From the IMG/VR virus record IMGVR_UViG_3300048016_000072, positions 1-64,000 of that record: a stretch of 64,000 nucleotides of DNA; one strand, 5' to 3'. The notes beneath the pieces were generated by a model. The model was not told the origin of the DNA, made no database searches, and saw nothing but the letters and a program-made list of their open reading frames with translations. The translations under genes and the position numbers were made by a program. Shown piece after piece: positions 17,120 to 25,911 of this stretch (positions within the stretch are counted from its first letter, which is position 1; the number at the start of each line of letters is the position of its first letter). This DNA is from a virus.

Positions 17120-20100
17120 TGGCAACATCACCAAAAGATAACGCTAGTGTAATCAATACCTTCTCAAAAGGTATGATGAAAGACCTTAACGAAACCTTCG
17201 TTGGTGAAGGCGTATGGTTGCATGCACGAAACGCTGTCAATAACTCACATGATGGGCAAGTTGGTGTTCTTGGTAATGAGCCTGCTAACTTACACACAGT
17301 TGATTTACCCTACTCGTTAATTGGTTCTATACCTATTACAGATGGTACGTGGGCTTTATTTACAACAGATAACATTGATTCTGAGATAGGTATTTTTGAT
17401 GCTAACCTTGGAACATACAAGACTGTTGTTAATGATCGTGGATTAAACTTTCATAAGAACAATCTTATTACAGGAGCATCTCGTAAAGGATTTGATTGTG
17501 GATATAAAGTATACTTTGATGATGCTCGCCGTAACCCATCTCGTGTATTAGATCTTGATAACGTCCCTTATGTTATAAAGAAAGTAAAGCAAGGTGAGTG
17601 TTACATTGAACAGTCAACAGGAGTTCTTGATGTTGAGCAGATGCGTCTTGCTCAGATCTTGACCATACCTTGTGTTAATATTGAGAAAGGTAAAGCTGCT
17701 GGTACATTACGTAACGGTTCTTATCAAGTAGCGATTGCTTATTCAATCAATAGTATTCGTGTTACTGACTATCTTGTTGTATCTGAAGTACAAGGTTTGT
17801 TTGAACATGATGGAGAAGGAGGTAGTTTAACTGTTGATATCTCGAATACAGACCAAGATTTTGATGAGTTTGAGTTAGTACTCATCTCAGTAGTAAATAA
17901 TCAAACTACGGCCAAAAGATTAGGTATATACTCTGTTAATCAGAACCGTGTTTACATTGATTCTGTTGAGCCAGATCTTATTACAGTACCACTTGAACTT
18001 ATCCCATTAGTGACTCCAGCAATTGAGGCATCTGATGCAACATTTAGATTAAACAACTATCTTGTTAGAGTTGGTATACAAAGCAAGTTTGACTTTAACT
18101 ATCAACCATTAGCTAATAAGATCCAAACTAAATGGGCAAGTGTTGAGTATCCTGCAAACTACTACTTAAAAGGTGGTAACAATACAGGGTACATGAGAGA
18201 TGAGCAGTATGCTTTCTTTATTAGATGGATATACAATACAGGTGATAAGTCTGCATCATACCATATTCCTGGTAGAGCTCCACGTGTTGAAGAGCGTAAC
18301 TACTTATTTTCTGCAGATGCAAGTGTTATTGAAGGAGATGAGTCACCAGAAGTATGGAAAGTAAAAAACACAGCTGAGGTTTTATCTGTTCCTAATACAC
18401 AACGTGCAGATGGTGGTGTTCTTATTGCTGAAGGAGAGATGGGCTTTTGGGAGTCTACAGAGATTTATCCAGATAACAAACCAGACATCTGGGGTAACTT
18501 ATGTGGAGAAAAGATTAGACACCATAAGTTTCCTGATAACTCATTAGCTGAGCAAGTATATCATCAATCACAAGGTGGTGATAAGATACGTGTTCTTGGG
18601 GTTAAGTTTGAGAATATTTCTGTACCATTAGATAATGCTGGTAATCCATTAACTGATATTATCGGATATGAGATTCTTAGAGGTTCAAGAGAAGGTAATA
18701 AGACTGTTGTTGCAAAAGGTTTATTAAACAACATGCGTCAACATGATATGCCTGATCAACCAGGAGTAAAGGGTTTGTATCAGAACTATCCATACAATGA
18801 CTTAAGAGAAGATCTTTTCTTAACGTCAAACAAGAGCTTTATTGATCGTGGTGCAAGAAACAATCGTTTAGAAGATGGTCTTAAGGAGTATAGAAAAGAC
18901 ATGTTCTCTTTCCATAGTCCAGACACATCATTCTCTAAACCATATCTTTCAGCATCTGAACTTAAGGTTTACAGTGAAGTATATGGTACATCTGAAGGAT
19001 CTTTCAAGTATGTATACAAGCATCCACAGTTTAAGATTCTAAGTGAAGCTGCAAAAGGAACTATTGATGCATTACTTAGTACTCTTATTGCAACTAATCT
19101 CCTTACAAATGCGGCGAAAACTATTAAGTTTGGTGGCACGGAAGGTGAGCCGTTTGAGTTCTCATTAGGCGGTGGTGTTCCTACACCAGGTCCTCCTGCC
19201 GCTGCTTCAGATGCTCTTGGTGCTACAGGTGCTGCAACAAGTGCAATATCAATTGCTGCTTATGTTGCAAACCTTGCGATCTATACAGCAAACGTTGTTG
19301 CTTTAATCTATGCTGCTAAGTTATTAAAAGATCAGTATAGTGAAAAGGTAATAAACGTTGTTGCAAGCATGATACCAAAGCGTCAGTTTGCAACACAGTA
19401 TGACTCACATGGATTCTATAGCAACTACAGTATTAACACAGGTGTTGATAATGCTCGTAGAAAAGTAGCTGATGCCTTTTATATTGGAGACAACTTGCAG
19501 TCTTACAATGAGTATAGAATAAATAACTTGCACAGAGGTAAGTATGTATTAGTTAATACTACTCGTGAGTTCGATGCTCCAAAAATAGTTGATACTAGTA
19601 GAAACACAAAGACTCAGTTACAGACTGATCTTAATACAACGGTTAAATCTGCGATCTCAGGATACTACGGTGCCATTAAATCAGCGTTTCCATCTCAGTA
19701 TGGTCAGCTAGAATCTATAAAGCAAGTTCCTGTGTATACATGTGTGTATCAAACTCAACCAGATAAAACAAAGGTTTATTCAACTGATGTGTTATTTGGA
19801 GGAGATATCTATATTGGTCGTTACACAGAAAAAAATCCGTTCTTATTCTTCCACGATTGGTTATACGATCAACAAGATGAGTTGTTATATGACTATCGTG
19901 CAAGAATGTCTGTTGCTTACCCAAGATATTGGTTAGAGAATACAGATGCAAAACGTTTAGTAACAGATGGTACAACAGCGTTTTCACACCTTGACGATAG
20001 ACATGAGGTTGATTCTTATGTTAACAGAGGACACTTCTACTTATTCTGTAATGGGGTTAGAGACTTCTTTGTAGAGTCAGAAGTAAACTTAGCATATCGT

Positions 20101-21717
20101 GATTGGGATGAGACTCCTGATAAGCGTCACTACGATCCAGATAAGTATACTGATCTTACATCAATGTTTAGATCAGATATTATGAAGAAGGGTAACTACT
20201 ACAAGTATGATTACTCTCTTAGTGTATCTAAGTTATACAACAACTATATTAGTTGGGGATCAATGCAGTCTCGTAGCTATGATCCAAAAGTAGCTGAGCA
20301 ATGTTATAGTTATTCACCAAATAGAATCATGTATTCTCTTCCACAAGAGCAAGAGCAAATGCAAGATAACTGGGTGCGTTTCTTACCTAACAACTACATT
20401 GATATGAGTGGTAGAGTAACAGCTTTAAAGTCTGTTGGTCATACAGGAGCTTTAATTATGTTAGAGAATGAATCACCAATAATGATTCAAGGTGTTGACT
20501 CACTACAAACAGATGCAGGTATTAAGATTACTGTTGGAGATGGCGGTTTGTTTAACCAACCAATGAGAAACATTATGAATACTGATGACGAGTACCAATA
20601 TGGTTCATGTCAGAGTAAGTATGCTATTGTTGGTATACCAGCTGGTGTATTCTGGGTATCTCAGGAACAAGGTAAAATATTCCAGTATGCAGGACAGTAT
20701 AAAGAAATCTCAAGAAACGGTAACAAGTGGTGGTTTGCTAAGTATCTTCCTTCTCAGTTGCTCAAAGCTTTTCCAAACTTTGCTCACTACGATAATCCTC
20801 TTATTGGTGTTGGCTGTAACATGTCCTATGATAATACTAATGAGATCTTATATATTACTAAAAAGGATTACAAGCCAATAAACAAGAATCTTAAGTATGA
20901 TACCATTAATGGTTTCTATACGCTAGGAGAAGAGTTTATTGATAACGGTGTTGTTAAGCAAACAAAGACTGCTGTAACTCTTGGTGATCCATTACATTTT
21001 GAGAATGCATCTTGGACAATGAGTTATGATGTTAAGAACGAACAGTTTTTATCTGTTCATGACTGGCATCCTAACTTTATTATTCCAGCAAGAAGTTCAT
21101 TCTTGACTGTACAAGATAAAGGTATATGGAGACATAACAGTAGAACAGACTTATACTGTAATTTCTATGGTGTTGATTATCCATTTGAAGTTGAGTATGT
21201 TGCATCAACAGGTGTTAATGTAGCTACTGTAAAGAACGTTGAATACATCCTTGAGTGCTTTAAGTATCTGAACGATGGTAATGATAAGTTCCATCTTCTT
21301 GATGATAACTTTGATAGAGCTTTAGTATATAACTCAGAACAAGTATCAGGTTACTTAGACCTTAACTTAAAGAGAAAGAATGATCCTATAAGCTTGTTAC
21401 TATATCCAATGGTTCAATCTGATAGTATAAAGATCAACTACTCAAAAGAAGAGAACAAGTATCGCTTTAACCAGTTCTGGGATATTACAAAGAACAGAGG
21501 TGAGTTCGTTGGTAACGAGGTTCCAATGTTTAATGTATCGTCAAACGGATATACAAGAGCTCTTAATCCAAAGTATGTTGACTATAAGAAGTCAGAGATT
21601 GAGCGTAAGAAGTTTAGACACTATGCAAACCGTGTATTTTTACGTAAGATAAAGAGTGGTTCAACCAAAATGTTATTTAAGCTAATAAGCACTAAGCTAC
21701 AAATCAGTCAACGATGA
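17119..21717 (+). CDS. Muzzle / tail-tubular-B-like (P22 gp10-type) protein
   Basis: 1532 residues. The start (NTFSKGMMKDLNETFVGEGV, WLHARNAVNNSHDGQVGVLG, NEPAN) is the signature seen at the N-terminus of phage stabilisation or nozzle proteins (P22 gp10 and T7 gp12-like) and crAss-like muzzle proteins: F-x-x-G-M-x-x-D-x(n)-ARN-x(n)-G-x-x-G-x-x-x-NEP. The remainder is beta-rich, as expected of a propeller-bearing tail tip. A strongly hydrophobic helix-like stretch at about 702-735 (SIAAYVANLAIYTANVVALI) is unusual in such a protein and could be a plug or membrane-interacting segment. The stop overlaps the next start (ATGA). Role: closes the short tail and forms the DNA/cargo exit. Confidence 0.8.
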   Translation: MATSPKDNASVINTFSKGMMKDLNETFVGEGVWLHARNAVNNSHDGQVGVLGNEPANLHTVDLPYSLIGSIPITDGTWALFTTDNIDSEIGIFDANLGTYKTVVNDRGLNFHKNNLITGASRKGFDCGYKVYFDDARRNPSRVLDLDNVPYVIKKVKQGECYIEQSTGVLDVEQMRLAQILTIPCVNIEKGKAAGTLRNGSYQVAIAYSINSIRVTDYLVVSEVQGLFEHDGEGGSLTVDISNTDQDFDEFELVLISVVNNQTTAKRLGIYSVNQNRVYIDSVEPDLITVPLELIPLVTPAIEASDATFRLNNYLVRVGIQSKFDFNYQPLANKIQTKWASVEYPANYYLKGGNNTGYMRDEQYAFFIRWIYNTGDKSASYHIPGRAPRVEERNYLFSADASVIEGDESPEVWKVKNTAEVLSVPNTQRADGGVLIAEGEMGFWESTEIYPDNKPDIWGNLCGEKIRHHKFPDNSLAEQVYHQSQGGDKIRVLGVKFENISVPLDNAGNPLTDIIGYEILRGSREGNKTVVAKGLLNNMRQHDMPDQPGVKGLYQNYPYNDLREDLFLTSNKSFIDRGARNNRLEDGLKEYRKDMFSFHSPDTSFSKPYLSASELKVYSEVYGTSEGSFKYVYKHPQFKILSEAAKGTIDALLSTLIATNLLTNAAKTIKFGGTEGEPFEFSLGGGVPTPGPPAAASDALGATGAATSAISIAAYVANLAIYTANVVALIYAAKLLKDQYSEKVINVVASMIPKRQFATQYDSHGFYSNYSINTGVDNARRKVADAFYIGDNLQSYNEYRINNLHRGKYVLVNTTREFDAPKIVDTSRNTKTQLQTDLNTTVKSAISGYYGAIKSAFPSQYGQLESIKQVPVYTCVYQTQPDKTKVYSTDVLFGGDIYIGRYTEKNPFLFFHDWLYDQQDELLYDYRARMSVAYPRYWLENTDAKRLVTDGTTAFSHLDDRHEVDSYVNRGHFYLFCNGVRDFFVESEVNLAYRDWDETPDKRHYDPDKYTDLTSMFRSDIMKKGNYYKYDYSLSVSKLYNNYISWGSMQSRSYDPKVAEQCYSYSPNRIMYSLPQEQEQMQDNWVRFLPNNYIDMSGRVTALKSVGHTGALIMLENESPIMIQGVDSLQTDAGIKITVGDGGLFNQPMRNIMNTDDEYQYGSCQSKYAIVGIPAGVFWVSQEQGKIFQYAGQYKEISRNGNKWWFAKYLPSQLLKAFPNFAHYDNPLIGVGCNMSYDNTNEILYITKKDYKPINKNLKYDTINGFYTLGEEFIDNGVVKQTKTAVTLGDPLHFENASWTMSYDVKNEQFLSVHDWHPNFIIPARSSFLTVQDKGIWRHNSRTDLYCNFYGVDYPFEVEYVASTGVNVATVKNVEYILECFKYLNDGNDKFHLLDDNFDRALVYNSEQVSGYLDLNLKRKNDPISLLLYPMVQSDSIKINYSKEENKYRFNQFWDITKNRGEFVGNEVPMFNVSSNGYTRALNPKYVDYKKSEIERKKFRHYANRVFLRKIKSGSTKMLFKLISTKLQISQR

Positions 21718-24700
21718 GTTTTAACAGATCATTACTATCACAGATTACAAAAGATTTAAACAAGAAACCAAGTAAGCCAAAGGTTCCAAAAAATCAATGG
21801 CAACATCCTGGTGAGATAACTACTATACCATCTAATAACATTACGATGGATGCTGTTAGTTATCCTGTGTTAGGTGTCCCTAATGTTGGACAAGCTCAAA
21901 TGATGTATCCTAATCAAGACTATCTATTTCCTGATGCTGATAACGTTACTGAGTATCCAATGATGCAGAATGGTGGACTATTAAGTCGATCTGTTACTTG
22001 CTCTAGTTGTGGTCATTCTTGGAAAGCAGTTGATGGTGGATCTGATCCTATGACATGTCATAAGTGTGGAGGTTCTGTTAAGATGAAAAGTGGTGGTCAA
22101 CATGGTGGATTGGATAGATGGTTTGCAGAAAAGTGGGTTGATGTTAAGAGTGGTAAACCATGTGGTAGACAAGAAGGTGAAAGTAGAGCTGGGTATCCAG
22201 CATGTCGTCCTTCAAAAAGAGTAAGTTCTGATACACCAAAGACAGCAAGCGAGTTGTCACCTGCAGAACGTGAAAAGTTTAAGAGATCAAAGACTTCTAG
22301 TGAAAGGATTAACTATCAACATAGAAGAAAACAATATGGTGGAGATACAATGGATTATAACTATGATTACCCTACAGATTTTGAAAGCTATCAAGAAGCT
22401 TTAACAATGGCAAAAGGAGGAAATGTTCCTACTAATCCAGCATTATGGTCAAGAGCAAAGTCTGCTGCTCGCGCTAAGTATGATGTATATCCTTCAGCAT
22501 ATGCTAATGGCTGGGCTGCTAAGTGGTATAAGTCTAAAGGTGGTGGCTGGAGAAAAGGTCAATACGGTATAGAAGTTATGGGACAGGGTGGTACAAACAA
22601 TCCTGGTTTCCAAGCATTACCTGATTATGTTCAACATAAGATATTATCAGAGATGAGCTTTGGTGGATATATGCCTGAGTTTGGTGGTGGTGGTTACACT
22701 GTGTCAAGAAGCTCTGATAGAAAAGGAAAGACACACAAAGTAACTGGTCCTGATGGAACTGTTAAATACTTTGGTGATTCTAAGTTAGGCCAGCATCCAA
22801 AAGATCCAGAACGTAAAGCAGCTTTCTATGCACGTCATAAAAAGAACTTAGATGGTAATCCTTACTTCAGAGCTTTTGCTAGAGCTACTTGGCAAACAGG
22901 TGGTGAGTCTAATATAGATCCAGATGCATCGTTTCTTGATTCAGCAAAAAAGGCTTTATCTTTTGCAAGTGATATACTTTCTATCCCTGCAAGAGCTGTT
23001 GTAAAAGGTTTAACAGGAAAATACCAAGATCCATCTGAAGCATTGGGTGTTAAAAACCCTATTGGTGCATTTGCAATAAATGCTATTGCTGATCCAGTAA
23101 ACTTGATTAGTGCAGGAACAGCAGGTATTTTAGCTAAAACATTAAAGAAAACTGGTAAAGCAGCTAAAGTATTGGACGTTGCTGATCGAGTTGCAAATGC
23201 AACGACGCTACAAAAACAAGTACCAGTTAGTAAAATCCCAGTTCCTGGTAACATATCTCATTACGGTGCATCAAGTAATGATGTGATTAATGCACTTACA
23301 GAACGAGGTACAATTCTTGATCAACGAGGGGCTTTTAAAAAACCACTTCATCAAGATGATATTGAATACTTTGGTACATATGGTGGCAGACCTATTGTAG
23401 GTGTTAATACCGTAAATGGCCCAGAGTATTTTTATAAGTCAACATCCTGGGGTGGTAAGAAAGAAATTAATCCAGGTGACTGGCAAGCATTTGGTCAATG
23501 GATGGATGTACCTACTGTTGATAACTGGTTTGTTAAAGGAAAAGGGTTTGAAAACTTATATGGTAGTCAAAGTTTTAAGAACATAGCAAACCAGATGGAC
23601 GATGTTATTATTCAAAAGTATGGAGTACCTAAGCAAGATTTGAATAAGTTTTTAAACTTTCAAAACGTACAAGGGCAAGTGAATACTTTTACACCAAGTC
23701 GTGGGTATAAAGAAGGTGGTCAGACACGTAATGAGCGGGAGATGGTTAATGGTATTGCTGATATCTTAGCTCAAGTAAGAGATCCACAAAATCGTGCTGA
23801 GATTGCTAAACAGATGATGTCTGATTTTAGACGTGATGATGTAGCTTACAACCAACAGAGGTTCTTAGAGATGTCAGAGTTGAAGTATGGTGGAATGCAG
23901 AAGTATCAGACAGCTGGTCAAGTCATTAAACCAAAGAAAGGATACATCGATCTATCAGAGTATGGTTATAACGCATTAGATGCTGAAGGTATTGCAAAAG
24001 CTGAAGAGCTAAATAAGATGTATCCTGGTTCTAAGTTTGTTTGTACCGCAAAAGGATGTGCTGATATTGCAAGACAGATTGGCGATGCAAAAGGATATGA
24101 CTTTGGCAGAAATAATGCTTGGGGATATAGAGGTAATATTCCTGAGTTATACACTTCTCCTGGTTATCAAACTGAATTAGATGCAGGTAAGCCATTACAT
24201 GATCCAAGAAATTATGCTTTTCCAGAAGAAGTTAAACAACTATCTGGTGTATTAGTTGGTCTTAACCGCAAAGATAATTTTGATGGTAAGATGGCTAAAA
24301 CTACGGCTGAAGCTAATGATAGTAGAGACTATGCTAACCGCATGCTGTATGCTGGTAATAATGCTGGTCATGAACACATTGGTTATTTTGGTGATGGTAT
24401 GATGTATCATGGTACAGCATCTAGTAAAGATCATCCTGCATTTTATGTTATTGATAATCCTGAAGATGGTATTGCTTTACCAGGTATATCGAAGTATAAC
24501 GTTGTTAATGCAATGGGAGAACCTGGTCTTATGGACAGAGCAGCTAGTACTTTTAATAGTGTTACTGGTTCTGTAGCAGATGCATTTAATGACTTCAAAG
24601 CTAAGTTTATAAAGCAACAAGGTGGTACTGCTTATAATGAGATGGTACAACGTTTAGCTTATAAAAAGAAAGGCGGTCTAGTAAAAGCACAAGTTGGTAA

Positions 24701-25844
24701 ACAAAACCCATTCTTTCCTAATCTTAATCCAGCTCAAGAAGCAGCTGATGCTCAAGCTCAATTACCAGCTGATACAAATCCATTTGGTATATATGATGCA
24801 GTATCTCAAGAAGGTGCAGGTATTGCAGGTCAGATGAAGAGTAATATATTAAAACAGAATACAACAGCTACTGCTACTACTAATCAAAAGAAAGAACAGA
24901 AGTCAAATCCTATGCTTAATCCTTTCTTTGCACTTAACACATTTATTGGTGGAGCTAATCTTAATGCACAAGCAAAAAGAGAAGAAGCAAACCGTCAGAT
25001 GTTACGTTCTCAGAATGCTACATGGAATCAACAGTATGATTCAATGATGAATCGTGGAGATTACTCTCAAGGACCAAGCTCATATGGTTTATATAAACCA
25101 GATCAAATGAGTGTTCCTGGATTCTTTGCTGATGGTGGTTTAACAAGTCTTGATGTTGCTTTAGGTATGGCACCAACAATGGTTCCTAATCTTACTCCAG
25201 ATTTAAACTATGCTGCTTTTGATATGCCGGCAACAAAAATACCTGAAGCTGCAGCACCTGAATCATATAGTGTAGCACCTACTACTGATGTTGCTGGTTT
25301 AGAATTAGATCCAGATAAGATGCTTGAAGCTATTGCTGGTACAGAATCTGGTTCAAAGAAAGGACAATCAAAAGTTGGTATGCGTACTAAACTTATTGGA
25401 GATGGTGGTAAAAGAGCTAGTGCTTCAGGTACATTCCAAATCACTGACGGTACTCTTAAGCAGATTTACAAGAAAGATCAGTTTAATGATGCCTTCCCAA
25501 CGTTTAATGCGTTTAAAGCAGCCTTTGATAAAGATCCACAGGTTGAATATCAAGCTGCTAGATCACTTGCTGTTGATCATATTAAGAACTATGGTGTTTA
25601 TGCATTAGGTGCATGGTACTATCCTGACTTTGCTTCAAGAGCAGCAAAAGGAGATATGACCGTAATGAATCAGATACCAAGAGCAGACTATGGTAATAAA
25701 ATGACATGGGGTCAAAACTTTAACAAGAATCTAAGCAGTTATAAGAAAGCACTTGGTAAATCACAGTTTGGTGGTGAGATGGAACTTACTATGGAAGAGA
25801 TACAGCAGATTAAAGCAATGGGTGGTAAAGTAGAGTTCTGTTAA
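21714..25844 (+). CDS. Multidomain virion cargo protein with hydrolase-like regions
   Basis: 1376 residues. Visible in order: a zinc ribbon (C96, C99, C115, C118); an LDRWFAEKWVDV...KPCGR...YPACRPSKR block (about 131-207) like DUF5872; a SRAKSAARAKYDVYPSAYAN...WYKSKGGGWRK block (245-282); a GPDGTVKYFGDS...HPKDPERK..FYARHKK block (about 340-392) like DUF5754. The last three are small domains I associate with large eukaryotic viruses and phages. Then an NPGFQALPDYVQHKI motif (from N296) shared with the next protein; an NlpC/P60-like region with C777 or C782 and H886/H888; and a C-terminal lysozyme or transglycosylase-like domain (about 1203-1345; E1211, SASGTFQITDGT). Gly-Gly-rich linkers separate them. 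The likely role is an ejected virion protein that opens the cell wall. Domain family names are from memory. Confidence 0.75.
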   Translation: MSFNRSLLSQITKDLNKKPSKPKVPKNQWQHPGEITTIPSNNITMDAVSYPVLGVPNVGQAQMMYPNQDYLFPDADNVTEYPMMQNGGLLSRSVTCSSCGHSWKAVDGGSDPMTCHKCGGSVKMKSGGQHGGLDRWFAEKWVDVKSGKPCGRQEGESRAGYPACRPSKRVSSDTPKTASELSPAEREKFKRSKTSSERINYQHRRKQYGGDTMDYNYDYPTDFESYQEALTMAKGGNVPTNPALWSRAKSAARAKYDVYPSAYANGWAAKWYKSKGGGWRKGQYGIEVMGQGGTNNPGFQALPDYVQHKILSEMSFGGYMPEFGGGGYTVSRSSDRKGKTHKVTGPDGTVKYFGDSKLGQHPKDPERKAAFYARHKKNLDGNPYFRAFARATWQTGGESNIDPDASFLDSAKKALSFASDILSIPARAVVKGLTGKYQDPSEALGVKNPIGAFAINAIADPVNLISAGTAGILAKTLKKTGKAAKVLDVADRVANATTLQKQVPVSKIPVPGNISHYGASSNDVINALTERGTILDQRGAFKKPLHQDDIEYFGTYGGRPIVGVNTVNGPEYFYKSTSWGGKKEINPGDWQAFGQWMDVPTVDNWFVKGKGFENLYGSQSFKNIANQMDDVIIQKYGVPKQDLNKFLNFQNVQGQVNTFTPSRGYKEGGQTRNEREMVNGIADILAQVRDPQNRAEIAKQMMSDFRRDDVAYNQQRFLEMSELKYGGMQKYQTAGQVIKPKKGYIDLSEYGYNALDAEGIAKAEELNKMYPGSKFVCTAKGCADIARQIGDAKGYDFGRNNAWGYRGNIPELYTSPGYQTELDAGKPLHDPRNYAFPEEVKQLSGVLVGLNRKDNFDGKMAKTTAEANDSRDYANRMLYAGNNAGHEHIGYFGDGMMYHGTASSKDHPAFYVIDNPEDGIALPGISKYNVVNAMGEPGLMDRAASTFNSVTGSVADAFNDFKAKFIKQQGGTAYNEMVQRLAYKKKGGLVKAQVGKQNPFFPNLNPAQEAADAQAQLPADTNPFGIYDAVSQEGAGIAGQMKSNILKQNTTATATTNQKKEQKSNPMLNPFFALNTFIGGANLNAQAKREEANRQMLRSQNATWNQQYDSMMNRGDYSQGPSSYGLYKPDQMSVPGFFADGGLTSLDVALGMAPTMVPNLTPDLNYAAFDMPATKIPEAAAPESYSVAPTTDVAGLELDPDKMLEAIAGTESGSKKGQSKVGMRTKLIGDGGKRASASGTFQITDGTLKQIYKKDQFNDAFPTFNAFKAAFDKDPQVEYQAARSLAVDHIKNYGVYALGAWYYPDFASRAAKGDMTVMNQIPRADYGNKMTWGQNFNKNLSSYKKALGKSQFGGEMELTMEEIQQIKAMGGKVEFC

Positions 25845-25852
25845 ACCCTTGA

Positions 25853-25881
25853 AGTTTAGCTTGTTAAACTAGCAATATTTT
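25853..25881 (+). terminator. Possible weak terminator before motif D
   Basis: AGTTTA (25853-25858) pairs with TAAACT (25865-25870) around a 6-nt loop, followed by AGCAATATTTT. The stem is short and AT-rich, so termination would be weak. It directly precedes promoter motif D. Confidence 0.3.
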
Positions 25882-25882
25882 A

Positions 25883-25898
25883 GTAAATTATAGAGTAG
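25883..25898 (+). promoter_or_regulatory. Candidate phage promoter motif, copy D
   Basis: GTAAATTATAGAGTAG, 13 nt before the ATG at 25912, preceded by ATATTTT (25875-25881). It matches the consensus at nearly all positions and lies in one of the few gaps of the structural operon. Confidence 0.5.
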
Positions 25899-25911
25899 AT
25901 ACTATATTATT

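Noticed and set aside
22862-23254. 130-residue minus-strand frame inside the 1376-residue cargo protein
   Set aside because: Hydrophobic Ala/Ile-rich antisense product of low-complexity codons; no supporting context.
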